Positions 25,684 to 37,523 of a stretch of 64,000 nt of DNA are shown here, one piece after another. The notes beneath the pieces were generated by a model. The model worked only from the letters and a program-made list of their open reading frames with translations. It was not told the origin of the DNA and ran no database searches. The position numbers and the translations under genes were made by a program. The DNA comes from Phytohabitans rumicis. GTDB lineage: Bacteria > Actinomycetota > Actinomycetes > Mycobacteriales > Micromonosporaceae. The stretch covers positions 1,798,001-1,862,000 of the forward strand of contig NZ_BLPG01000001.1 of the NCBI RefSeq assembly GCF_011764445.1. The letters are read 5' to 3'. Positions within the stretch are counted from its first letter, which is position 1. Each line of letters opens with the position of its first letter.

Positions 25684-25691
<8 letters not shown>
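24492..25691 (-). CDS. argG: Argininosuccinate synthase
   Basis: Joins citrulline and aspartate using ATP. The N-terminal nucleotide loop [12 protein letters not shown] (residues 8-19) and [14 protein letters not shown] near residue 115 are characteristic. Its 399 residues match the family. It overlaps the argR end by 8 bp. Confidence 0.97.
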
Positions 25692-28272
<2,581 letters not shown>

Positions 28273-28276
<4 letters not shown>

Positions 28277-29154
28277 GATCCAGTCACCATCGTTCCGAAC
28301 CCTTCCGAGGTGAAGACTTCCAGCAGGGTGGAGTGCGCGACCCGGCCGTCGACGACATGTGCCGCCGGCACGCCGCCCTGGACCGCCCGCAGGCACGCCT
28401 CCATCTTGGGCACCATGCCCGACTCCAGCTTCGGCAGCAGCTCGGCCAGCGCGTCCGTGCCGATCTGCGAGACCAGGCTGCTCGTGTCCGGCCAGTCGGT
28501 GTAGAGGCCCGGCACGTCGGTGAGCACGACGAGCTTGCGGGCCTGCAGCGCGATGGCCAGCGCCGCCGCGGCGGTGTCGGCGTTCAGGTTGTGCAGTACG
28601 CCGTCCGCGTCCGGCGCCACCGTGGAGATGACCGGGATGCGGCCGGCGCCGATGAGGTCGGCCACCGCGGAGACGTCGACCTTTTCCACGTCGCCGACGA
28701 GGCCCACGTCGACCGCCTCACCGTCCACATAGGCGTGCCGCCGTACGGCGGTGAACAGCCGCGCGTCCTCGCCCGACAGGCCCACCGCGAACGGACCGTA
28801 CCCGTTGATGAGGCCGACCAGCTCGCGCCCGACCTGGCCGACGAGCACCATCCGGACGACGTCCATCGCCTCGGGCGTGGTGACCCGCAGGCCGCCGCGG
28901 AACTCGCTGTCGATGCCCAGCCGCCCCAGCATCGCGGAGATCTGCGGCCCGCCGCCGTGCACGACGACCGGCTTGAGCCCGGCGTACCGCAGGAACACCA
29001 TGTCGGCGGCGAACGCCTTCTGCAGCTCGGGATCGATCATCGCGTTGCCGCCGTACTTGACGACGACGGTCGAGCCGTGGAAACGGGCCAGCCACGGCAA
29101 CGCCTCGATGAGGGTGGCCGCCTTTTCCTGTGCTGTGATCACCGCAGCCGTCAT
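28273..29154 (-). CDS. argB: Acetylglutamate kinase
   Basis: Phosphorylates N-acetylglutamate. The amino-acid-kinase signatures VVKYGGNAM near residue 32 and [10 protein letters not shown] near residue 63 are visible, as is LTDVPGLY near residue 218. At 293 residues it is a typical actinobacterial ArgB, likely feedback-inhibited by arginine. ATGA overlaps on both sides couple it to argJ and argD. Confidence 0.97.
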
Positions 29155-30301
29155 GTGGAGTACGCCGAGTTCTCGTGCACGTACGCGTGGGACAGGTCGT
29201 TGGTCCAAATGGTCGCCTCCGCGTCGCCGGCGTGCAGGTCGATCCGGATCTTCACGCCCCGCCCGGACAGGTCCACACTGGACCGGTCCTCGGCCGCGGC
29301 ACCACCCTTGCACACCCACACCCCGTTGACCGCGACGTCGATCGCGTCCGGCTCGAACGCGGCCCCGTCGTGCCCACCGCGGCGAGGATGCGGCCCCAGT
29401 TGGGATCGTTGCCGAACAGGGCCGTCTTGACCAGATTGTTGCGGGCCACCGACCGGCCCACCTCGACCGCGTCGTCCTCGCTGGCCGCGCCGGTCACCTC
29501 GATGGCGACCTCCTTGGTGGCGCCCTCCGCGTCGGACAGCAGCTGCTGGGCCAGATCCTGGCAGGCTCTGGTGACGGCTTCGGCCAGCTCGTCGTCGGTC
29601 GGTTCGATGCCCGACGCGCCGCTGGCCAGCAGCAGCACGGTGTCGTTGGTGGACATACAGCCGTCCGAGTCGACCCGGTCGAACGAGACCCGGGTCGCCG
29701 CCCGCAGCGCCGCGTCGAGCGCGTCCGGGCCGGCGACCGCGTCGGTGGTGAGCACGCACAGCATCGTGGCCATGCCGGGCGCCAGCATGCCGGCGCCCTT
29801 GGCCATCCCGCCGACGCTCCAGCCCTGGTGTTGAATGGCCGTCGTCTTCGGCCGGGTGTCGGTGGTCATGATGGCCTCGGCCGCGGCCGGGCCGCCCTTC
29901 TTGTTGAGGGCGCGTGCCGCGGCCGCGACGCCGGGCAGCAGCTTGTCCATCGGCAGCCGCTCGCCGATCAGCCCGGTGGAGCAGACCGCCACGTCCGCGG
30001 CGCCCATGCCACCGAGCATCGCGGCGACGTACTCCGCGGTGGCGTGGGTGTCCTGGAAGCCGCCCGGGCCCGTGCAGGCGTTGGCGCCGCCGGAGTTGAG
30101 CACGACCGCGCGCACCACCCCGGCCCGCAGCACCTGCTGGCTCCACAGCACCGGCGCCGCCTTGACCCGGTTGCTCGTGAACACGCCGGCCGCGGTGGCG
30201 TCCGGCCCGTCGTTGACCACCAGCGCGACGTCCGACCCGCCGCTCTTCAACCCGGCCGCGACGCCGCTCGCCCGGAACCCCTTCGGTGCGGTGACACTCA
30301 T
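29151..30301 (-). CDS. argJ: Bifunctional ornithine acetyltransferase/N-acetylglutamate synthase, with apparent frameshift
   Basis: Recycles the acetyl group in arginine synthesis. An Ntn-like self-cleaving enzyme: the cleavage site is in [19 protein letters not shown] near residue 180, and [13 protein letters not shown] is near the active site. As read, the frame breaks at the C run 29363-29366. One added base gives [18 protein letters not shown] and the normal tail ending [10 protein letters not shown], for 383 residues. Because the operon is otherwise intact, the break is probably a sequence error. Confidence 0.9.
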
Positions 30302-30389
30302 TGCTGGCCTCCGATCGGGACTGCGGGGCTCGCAGGCGCGGGCGCCGCGTATGCCGGCAGCCGCCACTGAAGCTCACTCCTCGCACCGA

Positions 30390-31391
30390 TCACGGTGCCA
30401 CCCCGTACATCGGCAGGCCCGCTGTCTCCGGTAGGCCGAGCATGAGATTGGCGCACTGCACGGCCTGGCCGGCGGCGCCCTTGCCCAGGTTGTCGATGGC
30501 GCTCGTGACAATCACCCGGCCCGAGTCGATGTCCACTGTGGCCTGCAGGTGGCAGGCGTTCGACCCGTACGTCGCCGCGGTGTGCGGCCAGGCCCCCTCG
30601 GGCAGCACGTGCACGAACGGCGCATCCGCGTACGCCTCCTGGAGGACCTGCCGGGGGTCGGCGGTGCCCGTGGGGAGCGCGGTGACGGTGGCGAGGATCC
30701 CGCGTGGCATCGGTGCCAGCACCGGCGTGAACGACAGGCTCCGCGCCCCGGTCGCCTGCTTGATCTCGGGGACGTGCTGGTGCCGGCCCACCTTGTACGG
30801 CGACAGGTCGCCCATCACCTCGCTGCCCAGCAGGTGCGCCTTGGCCGCCCGGCCCGCCCCGGACGTGCCGGAGGCCGCGACCACCACCACGTCGTCCGGC
30901 GACACCGCGCCGGCCGTGATCAGCGGCGCCAGCGCCAGCGTCGTCGCGACCGCGTAGCAGCCCGTCGCGGCCACCCGCGTGGAGATCGCGATGGCCGCCT
31001 TCTGGCCGGGCAACTCGGGCAGCCCGTACGTCCACGCCCCCGCGTGCCCGCCACCGTAATACTGGATCCACGCTCCAGCATCCTGGAGCCGGTGATCGGC
31101 GCCGAGGTCGACGACCTTGACCGTGCCGGCCAGCGCCGCCGCGAGCGCGGCCGACTGCCCATGCGGCAGCGCCAGGAACACCAGGTCCGCGTCGGCCAGG
31201 GCCTCCGGTCCGGTCGCCCCGAGCACCAGGTCCAGCCCGGTCAGATGCGGGTGTACGACGGAAAGCGGCGACCCGGCCTGGCTGTGTGCCGTCGCGGCCA
31301 CCAGGTCTAGCTCGGGGTGCCCGGCGATCAGGCGCAGCAGTTCCCCGCCCGCGTACCCGCTCGCTCCGGCCACCGCGACCCGGATGCCCAT
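30390..31391 (-). CDS. argC: N-acetyl-gamma-glutamyl-phosphate reductase
   Basis: The first gene of the arginine operon, 333 residues. It has an NADP Rossmann start IRVAVAGASGYAGGELLRL, and the active-site cysteine lies in VAATGCYAVAT near residue 145. The ATG at MGIRVAV has an excellent GGAGGT ribosome site (GCGGAGGTAAAC). An 88-bp gap to argJ shows nothing notable. Confidence 0.96.
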   Translation of the reverse strand: MGIRVAVAGASGYAGGELLRLIAGHPELDLVAATAHSQAGSPLSVVHPHLTGLDLVLGATGPEALADADLVFLALPHGQSAALAAALAGTVKVVDLGADHRLQDAGAWIQYYGGGHAGAWTYGLPELPGQKAAIAISTRVAATGCYAVATTLALAPLITAGAVSPDDVVVVAASGTSGAGRAAKAHLLGSEVMGDLSPYKVGRHQHVPEIKQATGARSLSFTPVLAPMPRGILATVTALPTGTADPRQVLQEAYADAPFVHVLPEGAWPHTAATYGSNACHLQATVDIDSGRVIVTSAIDNLGKGAAGQAVQCANLMLGLPETAGLPMYGVAP

Positions 31392-31400
31392 GTTTACCTC

Positions 31401-31456
31401 CGCATGTCTATGCAACGAGGCTAGCAAGCCATGCGGACCGCTGCAAGGTCATGCAG
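31401..31456 (-). promoter_or_regulatory. arg operon promoter with ARG-box-like sites
   Basis: On the minus strand, TTGCAG (31446-31441), a 17-bp spacer and TAGCCT (31423-31418) form a -35/-10 pair. CTGCATGACCTTGCAG (31456-31441) overlaps the -35, and GTTGCATAGACATGCGG (31417-31401) lies over the start region. TGCAT/ATGCA-containing tandem boxes resemble actinomycete ARG boxes, so ArgR repression is likely. Confidence 0.6.
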
Positions 31457-31461
31457 AACGC

Positions 31462-31490
31462 TTGACATGTGACTGTTTAGTCACATAACT
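31462..31490 (+). promoter_or_regulatory. Promoter and operator of the ArsR/AHSA1 pair
   Basis: TTGACA, 17 bp and ATAACT form a near-ideal promoter. The spacer is almost filled by the perfect palindrome ATGTGACT-gttt-AGTCACAT (31467-31486), so a bound repressor would occlude it. The -10 ends 8 bp before the GTG start, so the message is predicted to be leaderless or nearly so. Confidence 0.7.
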
Positions 31491-31497
31491 TTTCGTG

Positions 31498-31817
31498 GTG
31501 ACCGATGACGACCTGGTCTTCAAGGCGCTCGCCGATCCGAGCCGGCGGTTCCTGCTGGACCTGCTCTTCGCGAGGGACGGCCGGACGCTGACCGAGCTGG
31601 AGTCGGAGCTTTCGATGACGCGCTTCGGGTCATGAAGCACCTGCGGGTGCTCGAAGACGCGGGCCTCGTCGTCACCCGCCGTAGCGGCCGGGAGAAGCTG
31701 CACTTTCTCAACCCGGTGCCCATCCGGCAGATCCACGACCGGTGGATCGACAAGTACACGGAGCACCGCACGGCGGCACTCCTGGATCTCAAGCACGAAC
31801 TGGAGGGAGAGTCATGA
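31498..31817 (+). CDS. ArsR-family regulator, with apparent frameshift
   Basis: A winged-helix regulator of about 106 residues: VTDDDLVFKALADPSRRFLL, then RTLTELESELSMTRFG, and HLRVLEDAGLVVTRRSGREK as wing. No metal-binding cysteine pair is seen. It belongs to the ArsR type usually paired with an AHSA1/SRPBCC protein. As read, a stop follows MTRFGS; one more G in the run 31627-31629 joins the two halves as MTRFGVMKHLRVL. GTG codons at 31495 and 31498 are both possible starts. Confidence 0.82.
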
Positions 31818-32272
31818 CGCAGGTGTATCGGATCTACATCAAGGCCACAGCCCAGGCGATCTGGGACGCGATCACCAAGCCGGAGTGGACCGACCGGTAC
31901 GGCTACCGCGGCCTCGCCGAGTACGACCTGCGCCCGGGCGGGGCCTACCGGGCCCGCGCCAACGAGGAGTACCAGGCGATGGGCATGCCGGAGTACCCCG
32001 TGGAGGGCGAGATCATCGAGGTGGACCCGCCGTACAAGCTGGTCCAGACGTGGCACCCCACCTGGCTCGACGAGCCCCCGACCCAGCTGACCTACGAGAT
32101 CAAGGAAGGCCCGGACGGCGTCTCGATGCTGACCGTCACGCACGAGACCGAGGGCGCACCACAGACGGCCGCACAGACCGCCGGCCAGATCGAAGGCGCC
32201 GGCGGCGGCTGGGCCGAGGTCCTCAGCGACCTCAAGACCCTCCTAGAAACCGGCAAATCCCTCCACGAGTAG
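31814..32272 (+). CDS. AHSA1/SRPBCC-domain protein
   Basis: A 152-residue START/Bet v1-like fold protein of the activator-of-Hsp90 (AHSA1) type, with the family opening IYIKATAQAIWDAITKPEWT and RPGGAYRA. These proteins have a hydrophobic ligand cavity; the role is unknown. The ATG overlaps the ArsR stop, so the pair is co-transcribed. Confidence 0.88.
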   Translation: MTQVYRIYIKATAQAIWDAITKPEWTDRYGYRGLAEYDLRPGGAYRARANEEYQAMGMPEYPVEGEIIEVDPPYKLVQTWHPTWLDEPPTQLTYEIKEGPDGVSMLTVTHETEGAPQTAAQTAGQIEGAGGGWAEVLSDLKTLLETGKSLHE

Positions 32273-32290
32273 GTCGCACCCTCCCAGTGT

Positions 32291-32352
32291 GGGTGATCAT
32301 GAAGTTGTCCCCTGGGCTGCGGCGCGTCGCGAGGACAACTTCATGATCACCC
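32291..32352. repeat. Palindromic repeat family A, copy 2
   Basis: Perfect 20-bp arms beginning GGGTGATCATGAAGTTGTCC (32291-32310) and its complement (32333-32352), with a 22-bp centre. It lies 18 bp after the AHSA1 stop and may terminate that transcript. Same ends as the element at 1.7 kb. Confidence 0.8.
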
Positions 32353-32412
32353 GGGCCATGTCAGCCCAGGGGGAACCATTCGCCACACATCGAACGGACG
32401 GTAGCCCGATCG

Positions 32413-32480
32413 CTGCGGTGATCATGAAGTTGGCGTCCAGGTAAGCGCTCTCCCCATCGCTAACCTCATGATCACCGCAG
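32413..32480. repeat. Palindromic repeat family A, copy 3
   Basis: Arms CTGCGGTGATCATGA and its complement flank a diverged centre. It lies 60 bp from copy 2 in the same intergenic region. The rest of this 432-bp gap up to the glycan operon shows no gene apart from the family B element at its end. Confidence 0.75.
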
Positions 32481-32683
32481 GCCGGCGTCGATCGCTCGAC
32501 TTGGCGGGGCACAGGGCCAGCCGCCGCCGCTTGACAGCGCCCAGGGACCCTTAACCACCCGGCCTTGGGGCGCCCCACTGACGGGCCGGGCGCCAGCGCT
32601 CGCCCCGCACTCTGAGTGCGCGCGGCGCTGCGCCGCTCCGGCCCGCCGCCCCAGTCGTGGCGTGTACAGGGGAGCCCCGCGCC

Positions 32684-32762
32684 GATCAAGGACCTTCGCG
32701 TCGATCAAGGGCGAACGGTCGCGGATCGGAGATCAATCCACGACCGTTTGCCCTTGATCGAC
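32684..32762. repeat. Palindromic repeat family B, copy 2, overlapping a gene end
   Basis: Inner arms CGATCAAGGGCGAACGGTCG and CGACCGTTTGCCCTTGATCG are present, and the left outer arm survives as GATCAAGGACCTT; the right outer arm is missing. The element runs into the 3' end of the YfhO-like gene and encodes its last codons and stop. Confidence 0.8.
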
Positions 32763-35695
32763 GGGGAGAGCGGCCGACGGGGCCGCGGGGAGAGGGGCCG
32801 GAAGGGCGGGAGGAGCGGAGCGGGGGGTGGGGAGGGGGATGTGGTGGTCGGGCGGCGGCGGAGGCGTTCGGCGCCTATCGCGGTGAGCAGGAGAAGTACG
32901 GTCGCGCCGCTGATCCAGGCACCCGCGTTGTGGTACGGCAGGGTGTAGGCGAAGCGGATCACATGGTTGCCCGCGGGGACGGCTACCGCGGCGAGCCCGT
33001 GGTCCGCGGGGACCAGGGCGGCCCGCTCGCCGTCCACGGTGACCGTCCACGTCGGTTGGATCGCGTCGGCGATGACCACGTATCCGGCGCCCTGGGCCTG
33101 CACCGAGACGGAGACCTCGTCCATGCCGTCGTTGAGCCAGGTGACCGTGGCCGGGGCGCCCTCCGCGGGTGCCCCCGCGGCGTTCAGCACGACCTCGTCG
33201 TCGGCGAGCCGGCCGCTGGACAGCAGCTCCAGCCGCTTCTGCGGGTCGGGCTCCACCACCGCGCGCGCCGCCCAGCGGACCCGTTGCAGGGCGTGCGTGC
33301 GCTGCCAGATGGTCACTGTGGAGTCGTCGTACACCAGTTTGACGCCGTCGTCGGCGCTGGCCACGGCGGACACGGCGGGCGCGGAGCCGCGGCCGGCCAC
33401 CGCCAGCGAGCCCTCGCGGACGGTGATCTCCGCGGTCAGCGCGGTGCCGGCGGGCACGTCCTCGGCGGCGAGCGGGACGTAGAACGGCGTGCCGGCCTCG
33501 ATGCCGCGGTCCAGGCGCTCGGCCGAGGCCACTTCCCGGCCGCTCGGGTCGCGGAGCACGACCGAGATCCGGGTACGCAGGGTCTGCTCGACGGTGCCCA
33601 CGGGGGTGACGCCGACGCCGCGGATCGGGCCGCTCACCGGCACCGGGACCGTCACCGTCTGGTCCGGCTGGAGCGACAGCGTCGTGCCGTCGCCGGCGTC
33701 CACGTGTGGCGTGCCGAACGGGGCGCGTTCCGGCGGGGTCAGGTAGTGGCTCACGCTGACCCGGTCCAGGACGGGGCTGTCCGGTACGCCGCGGGTGGGC
33801 GCGTCGGGCGCCAGGATGCTGGCCGGCTTCGGCGGAAGCGGGAGCTGCTGGCCCGGCAGGGTCTCGACGAGCTCCGCGAACTGCTTCTCCACGAACGCGT
33901 GCCCACCCAACGAACGCAGCCCGTGGATGGCCTGCACGCCGCCGAAGACGGTGCGGGACATGCCGAAGAACCGGGAATGGCCCAGGTGCGAGGCCAGGTA
34001 CGCGTCGACGCCGCTGACCGGGTAGAAGTTGTCCGGCTTGGTGCGCGGGTAGTACGGGCGTACCCACATGAGGGCCTGCACCGCGATCAGCGCGGGGATG
34101 AGCGTGGCCGCGCCGATCCGGGCGATCCGCCAGCGCTTGTCGGCGCCCGGGTTGCCGAACCACAGCCAGGCCGCGCAGACCAGGGACAGCGCCACGAACG
34201 CCAGCCCCACCGCGACTTCCTGGTTGAGCTGGCCCAGGTACTGCGGGCCCTCCCGCGTGCCGTACGGCTTCTGCGCCCAGCGCCGGCCCTGCAGGTACAC
34301 CACGACGCCGGCCACGCCGACCAGCGCCCACACGGCGGCCCCATACCCAATGCGGGCGCGCGAGGTCGTTTCCCGGCGGTGGCGGACCAGCAGCTCGAAG
34401 CCGGCCGCGGCGAGCACCGCGACGAGGAAGCCGAGCACGCTGCGGGCCCGCTCGACGGAGTTGTCGGAGAACAGGAACGGCAGCTTCTGCAGCAGCGCCA
34501 GCGGCGGGCCGCCGAGGAAGACGACGACGCCCCAGGCGAGCGTGGCGGCCACCATGAACGCCCAGGTGGCGCGCGGCAGCAGCCGGCGGCCGGCCCGGGC
34601 CAGCGCCACGGCGGCGATGGCGAGGACCAACGCGGCGGCGCCGACGTACGACATCTCCTCGATGAGGATCCGGATGTGGAACCACAGCGGCGGGCTGGCC
34701 GGGTTGGCGGTGCCGAACGCGTACGGAGCGATGGTGGTGAGCAGCATCTCGGGCGGCACGTGCTGGTCGGGGGTCTGCGCCCGGCCGCGTACCAGCACGG
34801 TGGACATGTACGCGGCCCAGGGCAGCAGTTGCACGGCGACCAGGCCGGCGCCGGCCACCACGCCCGCGCCACCGGCGAGCATCCGCCCGGCGACCGGTTT
34901 CCAGCGCCCGGGATGCTCGGCCAGCGCCCGCACGGTGAGGTAGAACGCGCCGGTCAGCAGCGCGTATCCGGTCACCGCGGGGAAGCCGCCGAACAGCATC
35001 GCCGCCACCACGAGGGCGACCAGCGCGACCTCGCGTGGGCGCACGTGTGCGACCAGCCGCTCGATCGCCCAGAAGAGCACCGGGATGAAGACGGCCACCC
35101 GGGTCTGCGGCCAGTTCGTCCACAGGATCACGAACGCGCTCGTGGTGAACACCAGGCCGCCGAGCAGGGACGCGGCCCGGCCGAGCCGGATGCGGCGCAG
35201 GAAGAGGTAGCAGCCGCCGACCGCGACGACGATCTCCAGCAGCTTCACGTACGCCGGTGCCAGCCAGGCCGGCAGGAACCAGAACGGCAGCGCCACCGGC
35301 GAGGCCAACCCGTAGTTGGGCGTCGAGGCCAGCGGCACCCCGCCCATGATGTACGGGTTCCACAGTGGGTAGTCGCCGTCCCGGACGCCCTCGCCGAAGA
35401 GCGCCTCGTTGGGGATGGCGGCGTCGACGGTGTCGCCGAGCCCGACGGTCTGCTGCCGTACGCCGAGCAGCTGCTCGTCGCGGTACGGGCTGATGTTGGC
35501 CAGCAGCCCACTCTCCACCATGGACGATCCGCCCCACAGCGGCGAGCCGATCCCGATGAACGCGAACGCGGCGACGGCCAGCACCACGGCGGCGGTCACC
35601 ACGTCTGGTAACCGCCGCTTAAGCGTGGGTTCACGTTGACCGCCGGGCGGCTCGCTCTCTGCGGGCAGGGCGGGCTGCTCGACGGTCGTCGTCAT
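32705..35695 (-). CDS. YfhO-family multi-spanning membrane glycosyltransferase-like protein
   Basis: A 996-residue protein with a hydrophobic N-terminal half of a dozen or more predicted helices and a soluble C-terminal half, ending with one more helix. The first loop (VESGLLANISPYRDEQLLG) and NPYIMGGVPLASTPNYGL fit the YfhO group of GT-C-like, polyprenyl-linked sugar transferases. It heads towards surface glycan or teichoic-acid glycosylation. The last 18 or so residues (PSIKGKRSWIDLRSATVRP) are encoded by a family B repeat. It follows the epimerase by 9 bp. Confidence 0.8.
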   Translation of the reverse strand: MTTTVEQPALPAESEPPGGQREPTLKRRLPDVVTAAVVLAVAAFAFIGIGSPLWGGSSMVESGLLANISPYRDEQLLGVRQQTVGLGDTVDAAIPNEALFGEGVRDGDYPLWNPYIMGGVPLASTPNYGLASPVALPFWFLPAWLAPAYVKLLEIVVAVGGCYLFLRRIRLGRAASLLGGLVFTTSAFVILWTNWPQTRVAVFIPVLFWAIERLVAHVRPREVALVALVVAAMLFGGFPAVTGYALLTGAFYLTVRALAEHPGRWKPVAGRMLAGGAGVVAGAGLVAVQLLPWAAYMSTVLVRGRAQTPDQHVPPEMLLTTIAPYAFGTANPASPPLWFHIRILIEEMSYVGAAALVLAIAAVALARAGRRLLPRATWAFMVAATLAWGVVVFLGGPPLALLQKLPFLFSDNSVERARSVLGFLVAVLAAAGFELLVRHRRETTSRARIGYGAAVWALVGVAGVVVYLQGRRWAQKPYGTREGPQYLGQLNQEVAVGLAFVALSLVCAAWLWFGNPGADKRWRIARIGAATLIPALIAVQALMWVRPYYPRTKPDNFYPVSGVDAYLASHLGHSRFFGMSRTVFGGVQAIHGLRSLGGHAFVEKQFAELVETLPGQQLPLPPKPASILAPDAPTRGVPDSPVLDRVSVSHYLTPPERAPFGTPHVDAGDGTTLSLQPDQTVTVPVPVSGPIRGVGVTPVGTVEQTLRTRISVVLRDPSGREVASAERLDRGIEAGTPFYVPLAAEDVPAGTALTAEITVREGSLAVAGRGSAPAVSAVASADDGVKLVYDDSTVTIWQRTHALQRVRWAARAVVEPDPQKRLELLSSGRLADDEVVLNAAGAPAEGAPATVTWLNDGMDEVSVSVQAQGAGYVVIADAIQPTWTVTVDGERAALVPADHGLAAVAVPAGNHVIRFAYTLPYHNAGAWISGATVLLLLTAIGAERLRRRPTTTSPSPPPAPLLPPFRPLSPRPRRPLSPSIKGKRSWIDLRSATVRP

Positions 35696-35704
35696 CGGTT
35701 CAGA

Positions 35705-36730
35705 TCACAACCGGCCGTCGCGCACGGCCTGGGTGACCCACGGGATGACCTCGTCCAGCATGGTGGAAAGGCTCGTCGTGGCCTCGAAGCCGAGCACCTC
35801 GCGGGCCTTGGTGACGTCCGGGACGCGCTTTTGCACGTCGTACTCGAACGGGTCGTCCGAGACGTAGCGGAACGGCACGTCCGGGCCCTTGATCTTGTGC
35901 CAGATCACCTCGGCCAGCTCCAGCACCGAGGTGGACTCGGCGGTGGAGAGGTTGAAGTCGTCGTTGGTCGCCTCGGGGTGCTCCATCGCCACGACGATGC
36001 CGCGGGCCAAGTCGCCGCCGTACGTGTAGTGCCGCACCTGGTTGCCCTCGCCGAGGATGTGCAGCGGGTCCTGCCCCTTGACGATCTTCTGCACGAGGTC
36101 CGGCACGACGTGCGACATGGCCAGTTTGACGTTGCCGGACAGCACCTCGGCCTCGCCGAGCGCGCGGCCCTCGCCGACGCCGACGCAGTTGAACGGCCGC
36201 ACGATCGTGTACGGCAACTGGTACTGCTCCCAGGCGGCGCGCGCGTAGTACTCCACGGCCAGCTTCTGGAACCCGTACGACGACAGCGGCGGCGGGATCT
36301 TGCGCTCGTCGCCCTCGGCGGACGGCCAGTGCTCGGTCGACTCGAACACCATCGACGACGACATGTAGGTGACCTTGCTCAGCCGGCCGTCGCGGTGCGC
36401 GGCGATCGCCGCGTCGCAGGAGGCGGCCATGATGCGCTCGTTGGTGGCCAGCAGGTCGTACGCGTAGGCGTGGAAGTAGGAGATGCCACCGATCATCGCG
36501 GCGCCGGCGATGAAGTGGTCGCAGTCGGCCAGCAGCTTGGTCAGCAGCTCGGTGTCCCGCGCGTCGCCCTCGACGAAGTGGTACCGCGGGTTGTCGTCGT
36601 AGCTGTGCGTGACCGGACCGTACTTCGAGAAGTTGTCCAGCCCGACCACCTCGTGGCCACGGCCCAACAGCTCCTCGACGACGTACCCGCCGATGAAGCC
36701 GGCCGAACCGGTTACCAGGACCTTAGCCAC
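35705..36730 (-). CDS. NAD-dependent sugar epimerase/dehydratase (extended SDR)
   Basis: A 341-residue extended short-chain dehydrogenase acting on a nucleotide sugar. VLVTGSAGFIGGYVVEEL is the NAD site and SSYGFQKLAVEYY holds the YxxxK pair. The GTG at VAKVLVTG has an AGAGAG ribosome site and overlaps the glycosyltransferase end by 8 bp. It probably interconverts or oxidises the sugar used by the operon. Confidence 0.88.
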   Translation of the reverse strand: MAKVLVTGSAGFIGGYVVEELLGRGHEVVGLDNFSKYGPVTHSYDDNPRYHFVEGDARDTELLTKLLADCDHFIAGAAMIGGISYFHAYAYDLLATNERIMAASCDAAIAAHRDGRLSKVTYMSSSMVFESTEHWPSAEGDERKIPPPLSSYGFQKLAVEYYARAAWEQYQLPYTIVRPFNCVGVGEGRALGEAEVLSGNVKLAMSHVVPDLVQKIVKGQDPLHILGEGNQVRHYTYGGDLARGIVVAMEHPEATNDDFNLSTAESTSVLELAEVIWHKIKGPDVPFRYVSDDPFEYDVQKRVPDVTKAREVLGFEATTSLSTMLDEVIPWVTQAVRDGRL

Positions 36731-37523
36731 TTGCGCTGCTCTCTTTCTCCGGGGACTTTTCACTCTGCATAGGAATGGGCGCGACCGCCGGACGGCGGGA
36801 CGCGACCTGCTCCAGCGTCAGCCGACGGCCGAACGCGAAGAAGTACCACTTGAGGTACGACGGCATGAACCGGCCCACGTCGAAGCGGGACTCGCCGAGC
36901 TGGCGGTCCAGCCAGATGGTCGGGATCTCGGCCACCGGGCGGCGCAGCCGGGCCGCCTTGGCGGTCAGCTCCAGCCCGATCTCGAAGCCGGTGCGGGACT
37001 CGATGCCCACCTGCCGGACGAACTCGGTGTCGTACGCCTTGAAGCTGTTGGTCGCGTCCCGGGTGCCGACCCGGGCGAACCAGCGCAGCGTGCGGCCGGC
37101 CCAGCGGGACAGCATCCGCTTGAACCGCGGGCCGCCGACCTGCTGCCCGCCGGGCATGTACCGGGAGGCGGCCGCCACCACGACGCCCCGGTCGACCAGG
37201 CGGGCCAGGTCGTCGATCTGGCGCGGGTCGTCGGAGCCGTCGGCCATCGTCACCACGGCCACCGGCGCGCGGGCGGTGTCGATGCCGAACCGGATCGCGT
37301 TCGCCGGCCCCCGGCCGTACGTGTTGAGGACGGTGCGCACGCGCGGGTCGGTGCGGGCCACCTCCTGGGCGTACGGCACGGTGGTGTCCTCGGGCATGTC
37401 GTGCACGACGAGGACCTCGGCGGGCAGCAGCACCTCGCGCAGGATCCGATCGAGGCAGCGGACGATCGACTCGCCCTCGTTGTAGACCGGGATGACCACC
37501 GAGACCCGGGGCGTGATCGTCAT
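36723..37523 (-). CDS. Family 2 glycosyltransferase
   Basis: A 266-residue GT-A glycosyltransferase of the polyprenyl-phosphate mannosyl/glucosyl type. VSVVIPVYNEGESI opens the fold and VTMADGSDDP carries the DxD-like metal site. No membrane domain follows. It probably makes a lipid-linked sugar for the YfhO-like protein. The ATG overlaps the dehydrogenase stop. Confidence 0.88.
   Translation of the reverse strand: MTITPRVSVVIPVYNEGESIVRCLDRILREVLLPAEVLVVHDMPEDTTVPYAQEVARTDPRVRTVLNTYGRGPANAIRFGIDTARAPVAVVTMADGSDDPRQIDDLARLVDRGVVVAAASRYMPGGQQVGGPRFKRMLSRWAGRTLRWFARVGTRDATNSFKAYDTEFVRQVGIESRTGFEIGLELTAKAARLRRPVAEIPTIWLDRQLGESRFDVGRFMPSYLKWYFFAFGRRLTLEQVASRRPAVAPIPMQSEKSPEKESSASG

Noticed and set aside
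32291-32480. CRISPR repeats
   Set aside because: There are only two palindromes with unrelated interiors and unequal spacing, and no cas genes in the window.
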